Source of the DNA: Batillaria attramentaria
Lineage: Eukaryota; Mollusca; Gastropoda; Batillariidae
Length of the DNA: 64,000 nt
Reading direction: 5' to 3'
Assembly (NCBI GenBank): GCA_018292915.2
Contig: JACVVK020000348.1
Location: 46,001-110,000 of the forward strand
Each line of letters begins with the position of its first letter. The stretch's first letter is position 1. The notes below the pieces were generated by a model that saw only the letters and a list, made by a program, of their open reading frames with translations, did no database searches and was not told the origin of the DNA. Made by a program: the position numbers and the translations under genes. Shown in pieces: positions 11,853 to 21,776 of the stretch.

Positions 11853-12307
11853 TTTTTTTTTTTGTGCTGCCACAACTCTTTGCCGGCTCCAGTGGTATTC
11901 CTCCCTGGTAACGGGTGGAATCAACGGAGGGCTCGGAAGCTGGGGCAATTTTTATTATGCATGATGATGGAGATGAGGATGATAGTAAGATGATGCTATG
12001 GAGGTCCGTGTGGGTTGGGACTGCGGGACAGGGCCGCATTTCACGCTTCCTGTCATAAATATCCCGGCATTAACCAGGCCCGGGAACTACGGCACCTGCG
12101 GTGCCGGCCATGATGTGTCATGCCAAGGGAAGCACCCCCAAAGTCGCACCCGTGAAGTGGGTGAATCTCGGCATTGGGCCCATAACACACCCGCTCTGGG
12201 TAGGAGCCGACCTAGGTAAGAAAAATCTTGCTTGCCTCGGCTGGGACTCGAACCCAGGTCTCCCGGTCCAAGGTCCGAAGTGACAACCACTACACAACGG
12301 GGGCCGG
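11853..12307 (-). mobile_element. tRNA-derived SINE, family A, internally deleted copy
   Basis: Same order as the 8660-9162 copy but missing about 40-50 bp just inside the head-proximal body, including the segment around ACAGCCTCCCC. Imperfect flanking direct repeats, GGCTGAGGATTT (about 11841) and GGCTGAAGAATTT (about 12308), are consistent with a TSD. The B box is degraded relative to the other copies. Confidence 0.85.
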
Positions 12308-13757
12308 TGGCTGAAGAATTTCAATTTTCAGCCAAACTTCCTCCCCTTCCGTCCAAAACAAATGTAAGTTTCAGCTAAAGAAAAGGAAGGGGAAAAAAAT
12401 GCAGCACACACAGTAATATATATATGACACAATGTCATGTAATGCCATATGGGGCAGCCTAACCTCATTTTTGAAGACATACATGTCAGTACCATGGCAG
12501 TATTTTACTTTTGGGTGCCAGGAGACGCTACCAAATGCCTTTAAAAATGTTGAAATTTGGTTTCTTAAGTAGGGCGTTTCCCCAAGGCCCCCCAGCAGGG
12601 CGCTGCCTCTGCACCCCAGCCTTGGTTTCAGTCTTTTTTTTTCCTCAGCAATTCCCAAGCGTGAGTGTGTGGTCACAAGTTTCAGCAGGGGCAAGCACTT
12701 GTATGTATAGACTCTGCTTTCAGGCTGTAGCCTGGTATTTGTGTCAGGCATGCATGGTCAGCATCTGGCCGTCGGCACAGCGAGCCGGTGTATTAGGAGC
12801 CCTGACCTGTCACTATATGCGCAGCATGGGTCCGCCCGGACCCAGGAGGTACACAATGTAAGTTTTTACACCAAGTACGGCGAAGGTTAGGAGGACGGAA
12901 AGTCAAAAGTCAAACTGTGAGTGTAAAGATTGGACACACCACTCGAGTACCCAGTGTCCTGAAGCAGCACATTCCTGTCACATGACATCTAACACCTAAT
13001 TTTATACAAAGGAAGTCTCGTCTGCTCTGGATTCATTGCCCCTCCGTCTGGTCCTTGAGCTTTGCCTCGCAGACTGAAAAACAATTGTTAAAGAAAAGTA
13101 TTCCATACATTGCAAAACAACAGCAATCAGAAACAAGTCAGGAAATAAGACATGGAATTACATACATGTACAGCACCATGTAAGCTACGGCAAAGAATGA
13201 TTTTTTTTTTTTTTTTTGGGGGGGGGGGGGCGGGGGTAAGGCAGTGGATGCTACAGCTGCTTATGGACTGTATGTGTCAGCATGACATTACTGAAAGCAA
13301 AGTCCTTGTAACTGCCGTAACGCATACAATGTTAGTAATAACAGCAGTTGTACGTGGCATGTTGAAAACAAAACAAACTGCAGTGTACAAGAAAACAAAA
13401 AGGGTTTTTTTTTTTTTTTTTTTTTATACAGCTTTTACATGACTAGAAAGAAATAAAACACCAATCTAAGCTCAACCTTTGTTAAATTTGATATTTTAAA
13501 ATCATATCAGTAGTACTCCACTTTACAAAGAAATTATAAACACATAAAGATCTTTTCATGAAGTAAAGAAAAGAACCTCACAAATTGCGGTGCTTGTGTG
13601 AAAAATCCTGCTGTAAAGACAGGGAATGTGGTGGAGATTTCAGAGAAGTGAGGCTGGAATAAAACAAAAAACAATGCGTAGCGCAAGGACTAGGAACAGG
13701 ATGTTGGAGACATGCAGATGCACTTCATGACAACATGTGTATACTCTCATTCTGTTT
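12308..13757. other. Intergenic / distal TRIM 3' UTR, no gene seen
   Basis: Holds homopolymers (13201-13230 T then G; 13405-13425 T) and AT-rich unique sequence. No convincing exon on either strand. Confidence 0.5.
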
Positions 13758-13758
13758 T

Positions 13759-13764
13759 TTTATT
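13759..13764 (-). terminator. Candidate polyadenylation signal for the TRIM gene
   Basis: TTTATT on the + strand, i.e. AATAAA on the - strand, about 810 bp downstream of the TRIM stop codon. It is the nearest clear candidate but lies in a T-rich tract, so it could be chance. Confidence 0.3.
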
Positions 13765-13871
13765 TTGTGATTTTTTTTAAACATTTACTTTAAATTATTA
13801 TTTTGCTTGTTCTACATGGATGTTTGAAAATCACATTTTGTTGTCAAATCACATTCTGTTGTAAAAGAAAG

Positions 13872-13936
13872 TTTGTTCATTTGCTCTCTCTCTCTCTCTC
13901 TCTTTCTCGCTCTCTCTCTCTCTCATGCACGCACGC
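13872..13936. repeat. (CT)n / (CA)n compound microsatellite
   Basis: CT repeats interrupted by TTTCTCGC, then GCACGCACACACA. Confidence 0.85.
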
Positions 13937-13942
13937 ACACAC

Positions 13943-14113
13943 AGAGGGGTGGCGTGGGTGTTTATGGGTTTATCCTTTTCCACCACATACGGGTGATATC
14001 TAAGACGGCGCAATGATGAAAAGCCAGCACAAATATCTGGCCCAAGCCAGGATACGAACTCACGGCCTGAGCATTAAAAGTCCAACACTCTACCATTCAG
14101 CCACCCCAGCTTC
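13943..14113 (-). mobile_element. tRNA-derived SINE, family C
   Basis: Reverse copy of the short family whose best example is 46827-47001. The conserved body (ATACGGGTGATATC..., CCAGCACAAATATCTGG) and degenerate tRNA-like head (GATACGAACTCACGG, CTCTACCATTC) are present. It lies downstream of the TRIM CDS, probably in its 3' UTR. Confidence 0.8.
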
Positions 14114-14576
14114 ACCCCCCCCCCCCCCCTTCCACACACACACACCAGAGGAAAAACCAAAGGTCATTATTTTGATTCTGTTCTGTTACCTCCTTCAGAA
14201 TGATCTCTGGCAAGTCTGGCAGAAAGTGAGGCCGAGACCTGGATGCTGGAGTTCTTCCAATGGACAGGAGTTGCTGTCTGCCATACGACCTGATCTTTCT
14301 GCCTTGACCGTCTACACAGCAGGAGGGTTACATACAGAAAAACCAAATTACTGTCGGCAGCCTGCAACCTAACCATTTCTCTAGATACAAAGAGTGCTCA
14401 TGGTAAAAACAACAAAAACCAGGTACAGCACAGGTGAAAGGTCATAGATATTCTACCCATGTTTACAAAAAATCAAATTTGGGTCTGCACTATACACATT
14501 TTGGTGACCTTTGGTTTTCATCACATCCTTTCAAAAGCAGTGTAACATTGCTGCCCAATTGTTTTAACCAATGGTT

Positions 14577-16502
14577 CTAATCAGCTGTTTCTACTGACTG
14601 TTGCCACATACCTGCTGTATTTATTGGAGCGTTGCCAGGTTTGAGGCGCTGTTGGTGACTCCGAGAGACTCGCTGTTCTGTTGAAACCAGTGTGCTTGGA
14701 GAAGTCCTCGTCTCTGAGGTATCTGTGTCTGGTACCAGATCTTCTGCTGACCTTAAATCTGGATGAGCCCTTGCTAACTGGAAGTCTTTGTCAGACACCG
14801 TAGGATTCAGGGGTGTGAAGTTCGGTCTCGTCTTCTGCAAAGAGGACTCAGCAGTAACTGCATGGTTTCCAGACATGTCTGTCATCTGCAAACCTGATGC
14901 ACCATTGACTGCACTGGTTCCATACATGCTCTGTGGACTGGACCCAGCAAAGACCGCACCACTAGACGCAGCTGTTGGTGCAGGTGGGGTCATGCTCGGC
15001 ATTGGATGCACGGTAGTTGCCATCATGTTTCTATGCATCCACTGTGAAGAAGGCCCCACCTGGACAGGGTAGGACTGTCTTGCAGAGCTTGGAAGTGTAT
15101 CCAGTAACTGGGCTGGCACTGTTAAATGTGGTGTTGGAGACTGACTTTTGACAGAGAACTGTGGTTGGGACCAGGGAGGTACATAATATATCTTCTGGGG
15201 GTAGCATACTGGCTGCCTTGACAGATTCTGAAATGTTTGCGGTAATGGTTTGTGTACTCCTTGTGTGTACTGCATTTGCATCATCGGAGGAGAATTTGTC
15301 TTTTCTGATGAGGTTGTTGAGATGACTGGTGGCGTGGTTCTTGCAGTATCTGACGAAGAACGTTGAATCCTATTCATCACCTGAAATTTGAAATCAGCTG
15401 CTATCTGTTCAGAAGTTTTGCCACAGACTCCAGTCGGCTGACCAAGCTTCCCAAAGTCTTCCTTAATCTGTGACACGTGTTTTGGATCAATCAGCACCTT
15501 TTTCATGGTGACTTGGCTCTTTGGCAGACTGAAGTCAAGGTCTTTTGCTCTGCCCTGTAGCATGTCTGCCATGTTACCAAGATCGCTGTAAGGTGTGGAT
15601 TCCCTTGCTCGCTCCACCAAACGTCGGTGTGACGCAAGCCTTCCGCGCTGAGTGCGGATGGACATTTTCTCACCACTGACCAAATCCTTTGCTTCGGAGC
15701 TGTTCTGTTTTATCGTTTCTTTGAGGTCATGACATCGTGCCTCCAGACAACTTTTGAGGCTGTCGTATATGCTGTCAACCTCCTCAATTCCTTCGAGGGC
15801 TGTCTTGTCAATCTGCTGCAATTGACTGCTTAGCTCCGAGGCAGCGTTCTCCAGGTCTGCTTCTCCTATTGTCAGCATGGACAGCATTTCATCCAGCGAG
15901 GCTCTGGCTTTGTTCGCCTTTTCATCCAACTCCACCACCTCCGGACACGCACGATGCTTGGTTGTGGCGCATGTCTGACAAATGCTGACAGCATGCGAGG
16001 TACAGTAGAGCTTGCACAGTTCCTCACTGTGGACAGTACACTCTACAAATCCTTTTGCTGCCAGATTTTCTGCAGTGAGTGACGTTAGGTCTTCCACTTT
16101 GTGGTGGCGAGTCACACGCAGTTTAGTATGGCCGACAGCACAGGTCCTGCACAGCGTATCATTGCAGTCGAGGCAGATCGCAACAGCCGCTACGTTCGGG
16201 CACACACAACAGATGTTCATGCCTTTCAGGATCGCCGAGCTTTTCACAATGGCTGCCATGGCCAGATCTGTGGGCAATGCATCAGCGATGTCTTGGATGC
16301 TTTTACTGAAACGCTCACTGGTGTCAACAATGGTACGGCGACACAAAGGGCACAGAACCTCCGTATCCGAGTCCAGCATGCTGACCAGGCACCTCCGACA
16401 AAGAATGTGGTAACATGGAAGAATTTTCGGGTCAGTAAAATCCTCACTGCATACAGGGCATTCTGTCTCCCCTGGTTCTGGAGAAATTGAAGCAGCAGCC
16501 AT
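14577..16502 (-). CDS. TRIM-type RING/B-box/coiled-coil protein (putative E3 ubiquitin ligase)
   Basis: Single-exon CDS of 641 residues, ATG at 16502 and TAG at 14577-14579. The open frame extends further 5', but with no ATG; the chosen ATG has a good context (CCAACATGG), and a strong acceptor (GTATCGAACAG) places the exon start at about 16518, so a 5'-UTR intron is likely. N-terminal C3HC4 RING: Cys15, Cys18, Cys30, His32, Cys35, Cys38, Cys51, Cys54. B-box 1 lies at about 98-134 (Cys98/101/110/113/118/121) and B-box 2 at about 155-186 (Cys155, His158, Cys163/167, Cys175/178, His183). A coiled coil spans about 190-320. The C-terminal 240 residues are Ser/Pro/Thr/Gln-rich and apparently disordered; I see no SPRY, NHL or filamin domain. 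Family knowledge: such proteins transfer ubiquitin and oligomerise through the coiled coil. The substrate is unknown. Confidence 0.93.
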   Translation of the reverse strand: MAAASISPEPGETECPVCSEDFTDPKILPCYHILCRRCLVSMLDSDTEVLCPLCRRTIVDTSERFSKSIQDIADALPTDLAMAAIVKSSAILKGMNICCVCPNVAAVAICLDCNDTLCRTCAVGHTKLRVTRHHKVEDLTSLTAENLAAKGFVECTVHSEELCKLYCTSHAVSICQTCATTKHRACPEVVELDEKANKARASLDEMLSMLTIGEADLENAASELSSQLQQIDKTALEGIEEVDSIYDSLKSCLEARCHDLKETIKQNSSEAKDLVSGEKMSIRTQRGRLASHRRLVERARESTPYSDLGNMADMLQGRAKDLDFSLPKSQVTMKKVLIDPKHVSQIKEDFGKLGQPTGVCGKTSEQIAADFKFQVMNRIQRSSSDTARTTPPVISTTSSEKTNSPPMMQMQYTQGVHKPLPQTFQNLSRQPVCYPQKIYYVPPWSQPQFSVKSQSPTPHLTVPAQLLDTLPSSARQSYPVQVGPSSQWMHRNMMATTVHPMPSMTPPAPTAASSGAVFAGSSPQSMYGTSAVNGASGLQMTDMSGNHAVTAESSLQKTRPNFTPLNPTVSDKDFQLARAHPDLRSAEDLVPDTDTSETRTSPSTLVSTEQRVSRSHQQRLKPGNAPINTAGMWQQSVETAD

Positions 16503-17740
16503 GTTGGTGGGTCCCTTCCTGTTCGATACAAAGACAGACAAAAACAGCCTTTAAACAGTGTCACTGTCAGCCGGTAGACGGTACATTGAATCTACTAAAA
16601 CCTTTACCGATATTGATCAACATTTCTTGAAAGTACATACCAGTAAGTTAAACAGGTTAATTCCATCTTTGCTAAACCAGCTTATGTTTTAATTGGTACA
16701 GTTTTGCTCCTGAGTGCACCTGTAAGCTCGAAATACTTTGATGATTAGTACAACTCTGACATGCGCTAATTAATAAACTACGGTATTTTTTACTTTGCAA
16801 ATTGTTGCACTGGGGTTTGTTTACAATCGTCTCTCGCTCAGCGAGAATAACGCAACTCGCTCGTCCTTTAATGCGACACAACGTTGTTTAGACTTTGTGC
16901 GAGCAGTAACACTAAAATTCTACGACTGTTGTAATGCTACTGGAGCGCTCAGCGTGGTCACTGCATCACGGATTATGCTTCTGTTGGCTCAGTGCCAGCA
17001 TTACAGACCTTGTCACTGTCCAGGTGTCTAAGTGGTATGATGATAGATACCACGAAAACAGCTCAGAACAATCTGTGTGTAAAAATTTTAGCATTAGCTC
17101 CTTTAATGTTTTTGGCGTGGTTGTCATAGAAACAGTGGGTCAGTAAATTCCCTTGAGTCTGAACCCAAGACCTCTGGTGTGGCCGGTTAGAGATAATTCA
17201 GTGATTGGCATGATCTAGATTCCTGTTGTGATATGCTTAAAATCAGTCTCACAGAAACAAACACAAACTGAGACTGACACTTAGTGAAGAAGAGAGTAAC
17301 TGACAAGGAGAGAGAGTAGATTTACTGAAATACCTGTTGTGAGGCTGTTCACGTCGGAATCGGTCACTAGCTTGCGAACTAACGAGAAAAGTACATTTCC
17401 AGGAACATTCTAGTTCACAGTTACATGAAACGAAACTCGATCAATGGTGAAGCCGCTGAATAACTATGTCTGCGTGGTACGCGGCTCTACCCGGAAGAGA
17501 CTCGATCAAGCACAGGCAGAGAGCCGGCACTAGATTATCCCCCCGTGCAACAACAGGTGCGCATTATGATAGCCAGCCGTCACCGAGTCCTCAGCCGGGC
17601 TCAGTCTTCGGGTATCATTTTATTCTCATACATCTGATTGTCATACCATACCTGGATTGAATATGTGCGGCCGCCGGGATCGCGTAAGGACCATAAAATC
17701 AAGGTCTTTCTCGGTCTGAAGTTTGAGGGAAAGTTACTTT
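16503..17740. other. TRIM 5' region and dispersed repeat D
   Basis: 16503-16518 is probable TRIM 5' UTR after a splice acceptor. 16685-17085 is a copy of dispersed repeat D. The remainder shows no exon or clear promoter motif. Confidence 0.5.
16685..17085 (-). repeat. Dispersed repeat D
   Basis: The left end (CAGTTTTGCTCCTGAGTGC... GATGATTAGTAC) matches the reverse complement of 57085-57165, and the right end (ATACCACGAAAACAGCTCAG) matches the reverse complement of about 56885-56920. The family also appears at 52850-53000, 30290-30345 and about 9525-9600. No ORF; probably a non-autonomous transposon. Confidence 0.7.
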
Positions 17741-18115
17741 TTACAAAAACACGTCTTGGGAGTGGCAAAGGAAATCCGCCGGGCTGCCGGCTAAGCCAAA
17801 AATCAATGTACATGTACCAGACTTGTCAGTGACACATGGACGAAACCGAAAGTAGATCTTTGCTTGAACTTTCATTCGATGCACTGCCTTGGCAGCTTCT
17901 ACCTTAGGAAGGTTGGGAGCGTGTGAAAGGTGCTCTCCTCTCTCCTGAACGACGTCACCTGCCTTCATGTGGATCCTTGCGGCTTTGCAGCCGTCAACAT
18001 CACATCGCCAAAACGACAATGCTGGATCTTTGCCACTCAGTTTGTCAAACCTATAGGAGTATCCACCAAAGGAAATCTTATCCTTCTTCCTTATATTCTG
18101 GTAAATTTCGGCCAT
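17741..18115 (-). CDS. FLYWCH-type zinc-finger exon
   Basis: A 124-codon open frame starting at ATG 18115. Residues about 14-70 fit the FLYWCH pattern: Phe16, Tyr19/Tyr21, FWRC with Trp36 and Cys38, Cys43, and the closing His62/His65 pair, followed by the usual Lys/Ala-rich helix (VEAAKAVHRMKVQ). Past about residue 86 similarity stops, so the exon probably ends by splicing there or the gene is broken. FLYWCH domains occur both in transposase-derived genes (MULE-like) and in host DNA-binding proteins. No second exon is visible within several kb in either direction, so this may be a remnant. Confidence 0.6.
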   Translation of the reverse strand: MAEIYQNIRKKDKISFGGYSYRFDKLSGKDPALSFWRCDVDGCKAARIHMKAGDVVQERGEHLSHAPNLPKVEAAKAVHRMKVQAKIYFRFRPCVTDKSGTCTLIFGLAGSPADFLCHSQDVFL

Positions 18116-18864
18116 CCTTTCAGAGTAATGAACGGATGCTGACGTTGTTTTACTCGATGTTGTATGAATGATCAGTCACGATTTCAGTGTAACTCACAAC
18201 GGGGTAAATGAATGATCACTCACATCACGATTTGCAACTCACAACGGGATATATGAATGATCACTCACATCACTTAAACCACGTAAACCCCCCCCCCCCC
18301 ACACACACACACACACCACACCCCCGGGCTGAAATGTACGGCGTCGAATTGTACGGCGCTGATAAGACGCGGCGCTGAAATGGTGGCGCTAAATTGTTGG
18401 CGCTGAAATGGTGGCGCTGAAATGACGTGTCACCACTGAAACCACATCTGTGTATGTCAGACATGGTATCAGAGGCCCTACTGGGGAGGGGAAGGGGACA
18501 ATCATAAAAATTGTAACTTAACTGTAGAAGAAAGAACAGAATGGAATAGAAGAAAAGAAAAAGGAGATGGTGGGGTAGGGAGGGAAGGGCTGGGGTAGGA
18601 CTGGGAGGGGTATGGGACTGGGATGGAAGGTGAAGGGATGGGAAGGGTTGCTGGCATCCGGTGGCTGATCTGTGGTATATCAAACAAAACATGGCATTGT
18701 ACTGAACTGGAACGCAAAATACATATGAAAATAACACAAAGTGCAGCATATTCAATGTGCATTTAACCTCCAGTGTTACATCTTAAAACAATGGTCTTAT
18801 GTCAAAGGCTAATCTGACAAAAGTGTGCACGAAACGGTGATGTCAAATGTCAAACTCACCCCGT
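18116..18864. other. Intergenic, no gene seen
   Basis: Short imperfect direct repeats (18165-18270, containing GAATGATCACTCACATCAC; 18340-18425, containing GGCGCTGAAATG) and a purine-rich GGGA-type stretch (18480-18655). Confidence 0.6.
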
Positions 18865-19088
18865 TCACGAGCGACACCAGGTGAAATCCAGCAGCATAGT
18901 CCATCTCCAAGGGTACTCCAGTGGCAAAGGTCCATATCCAACGGTATCCCATCAGCGTAGCCCACCTCCAGTGGTACTCCAGTGGTGAGGCTCCTCTCCA
19001 GGGGTACTCCAGCGGTGTAGTCGATCTCCGGGGATGCTCCAGAAGCGTAGCCCAGCTCCAGGGGTATTCCAGAGGCATGGCCCATCTC
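18865..19088. repeat. 30-bp minisatellite, about seven diverged units
   Basis: The unit approximates CTCCAGGGGTACTCCAG plus 13 variable bases. Read on the - strand it keeps a decapeptide phase (PLE..YA.GV) over about five units, then the frame breaks. Confidence 0.8.
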
Positions 19089-20458
19089 GGATTCAACGAG
19101 TGCATCATCATCATTAGCTTGCTTTACGTCCTATGGCTTTTGGATATTAAGGACAAGTTGTTCCTGGCGTGTGTCTTTGGCTGCTTGGCTGGGCGAGTGT
19201 CTTTGGGGTGTGTGAGGGCTGATTTGCTTAGCTTTGGGCAACGTCAGAGAATCTCTGCTTGGCTCTCAGATGCCTGGTCTGGGTTGTTTTTCAGTGCCTC
19301 AGTCTGTTCTGTCATCCGTACTTTTGCCTTTGGATCATCACTGGGGTGTCCCCTCGCTCTTTGGTGTTAGAACCATTTTGTCAGATCTGATCTGGCGATC
19401 GCGTCGGCCAGGGTTCTCACTGGCCTATCACCAAGGGCTTGGTGTGGCCTGAGGAAGTCTACCGTCTTCAGTGAGTATCTGTCTCTCAGGTCCCAGACTG
19501 GCTGGAGGCTGGCGGGCAAGCCATCACAGCCGTTCACAATGTGTCAACGAGTGTTTTCGCGAGGCCAGTTTTTACACTGCGGTTTAGGGACCGCTCCAAA
19601 ACTATGCACAGGGGTGTGAGGGTTGTTCCATGGAAAATTATAAAGCTTTGAAACTGAGTCAACAGTACGAACAGTCCAAAACGGCGAAAGATTTCAAATA
19701 CTGATCGAGGTAATTATAATTTGGCAGGGTTTGATCAGGATAGGTGTAAGTGGACGAAAATAACAATGAAGCTGAGAAATACACCCCTTTCTGGTTTAGG
19801 TATGTCCTGGTGCTGTGTCGTCCGCGGCTCTCCAGGACGGTGTGTGAGTTTTGCACGTGATTCACGCACGGTGTTGTCGCCAGGCAGTGTGTCGCACCAC
19901 TGAGTACTTCTCGCTTGCTTTTCGTGTTTTTACAGAGGACTTCGGGAAGCTGTCGTCTGCTTTTTGCGTACAGCGAGGGCAGTGGCCAGTGTTTGCCAGA
20001 ACACTGATGTGACATCAGTACAGTTCCTACATAAAGGCACAGGCTGTGCCGCCATAGACAGGAAACATGCTTTTTTCTTTCTTTCTTTTTTTTACTGTTA
20101 AGCTCACAGTAGATTGAGCAAATATAGCTCTGTAATAAAGACTCTTTCGTGTAACAGTAAATTTGTTATTGAAATTGAGTTTCAAACTAAAGGTACATAA
20201 AATCATAGACCACTCTGCACTGTTACCGTCACTGACATACAAACTTACTGACCTGGGTGTTTCTTTCGAATTTTACCTCGTTAGTGAGACTTGAAAACAA
20301 CACAACTTTGGTCCGTTCTTGACATTTATCCTTAAGAAGCACATATTACAGTAATGAAGCATGTTGTCCAGATCTCTCTGCAGATCTTTCTCTGTCTCGG
20401 CACATAATTATCAGTCATGGTACATGTATCGTCACAGTCAGTCAGCGTACTGAATAAC
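19089..20458. other. Intergenic, no gene seen
   Basis: Unique-looking sequence without a convincing exon. A 19090-19170 segment (TTGCTTTACGTCCTATGG) resembles degraded retroposon tail sequence. Confidence 0.5.
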
Positions 20459-20757
20459 CGTCGGGGGTTTTCGCCGGGTGCTCCGGCTTTCTCCTCCTCT
20501 GCTCTGGAAATCTTCAGCCCCCACCCCCACCCCCCCCCCCCCCCAAAAAAAAAAAAAATGCAATTGTAAAATTCCGAAATTTAAATTGCTGAGCTGACCC
20601 TTCGCACCACGTGATTGTACACGTAATGTGTTCATGTCCAGTGTGTGAGAGAATGCGTGTTATTCACGTGAGCGTGCGTGTTGGGTTTAGCTCGCGGCGC
20701 TTTGAGCCAAACATTTGTGATAAAGCGCCTATATTAATGCGATTATTATTATTATTA
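20459..20757 (+). mobile_element. tRNA-derived SINE, family B, head-truncated
   Basis: Colinear with 25140-25425 from the GTCGGGGGTT motif to the AAAGCGCCTATA...(ATT)n tail. The tRNA-like head is missing, and a C/A homopolymer (20530-20559) interrupts the body. Confidence 0.85.
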
Positions 20758-20817
20758 AAACAAGTTTGGTGCATCTGCTGTTTGTAGATTCTCAGAAAAT
20801 GCCAATGTTAAGGTTTT

Positions 20818-20818
<1 letters not shown>

Positions 20819-20881
<63 letters not shown>
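20819..20881. repeat. (CA)n microsatellite
   Basis: About 31 uninterrupted CA units. Confidence 0.98.
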
Positions 20882-20884
<3 letters not shown>

Positions 20885-21720
20885 TTTGAAACACAACGCC
20901 TGGTTCCCATAGAACTTTTATTTCACCAAAGGACATGCATAAAATTCGTCATTCCAAGAAGGAAAGGACAAAGGCAGACAAACAGGTGACATTTTCATTT
21001 TTTTTTTTTTCATGCTGTCAGTTTAATTCTAATAATACTACAGCAAGCCCAGATCCCTACTACAGCAGGCCGACTGAGGCGCATATAACTATGATCACAT
21101 ACACACGAAACTGAAAAGCACTGATTCTAAATTAACTAGTGACAAAACAAAGTACAGGTATCAACCACCTTCATTCAGGTGGTGATTTCAGCGGTTAACA
21201 ACCACACTGATAACGACTGGGAAAGGAAATAAACTTACATACGACCGTCATACATAAACAATTTCACAGCACAGCTGTATCACCGTTTTTTGGTTGTTGT
21301 TGTTGTTGTTTTTAGAAAACGCGGGCATAAACTGGATGCATACTGAGGTTAACTGGTGGATTCTGTTGTCAAAGAAGAAAAAAAATTCTCTCTCTCTCTT
21401 TTTTTTTTTTTTTTTTTTTTTCGTTTTGTGATGATATGCCTCTTAAAGGTTTACGTCCTGCACGTGCGCAAAACGCGTGCGTGTTCACGTGAACAAATGC
21501 ATGTAATCATCCGTTTCATTTTCGAGTCAGTGAACGTATTATCACCTCAGTTTACTAAAACAAAATAAGCAACAGCAACTAAAAACGATTGGGAATGTAT
21601 ATATTTACAGTTGTCAGTACTCAATATAATTCATACAACTACTGTTTATATGTCTGACGTACTGTTGAAAGTCGTTTGGGACATGATTATGACACATTCA
21701 ATCACATCTGCTTGCGTGAT

Positions 21721-21776
<56 letters not shown>

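Noticed and set aside
14788..16490. + strand ORFs across the TRIM gene
   Set aside because: They lie opposite a long, clearly coding - strand exon with RING and B-box motifs.
16503..16541. TRIM start 13 codons further upstream
   Set aside because: The frame is open there but the first codon is TTG, not ATG, and a splice acceptor lies between it and the chosen ATG.
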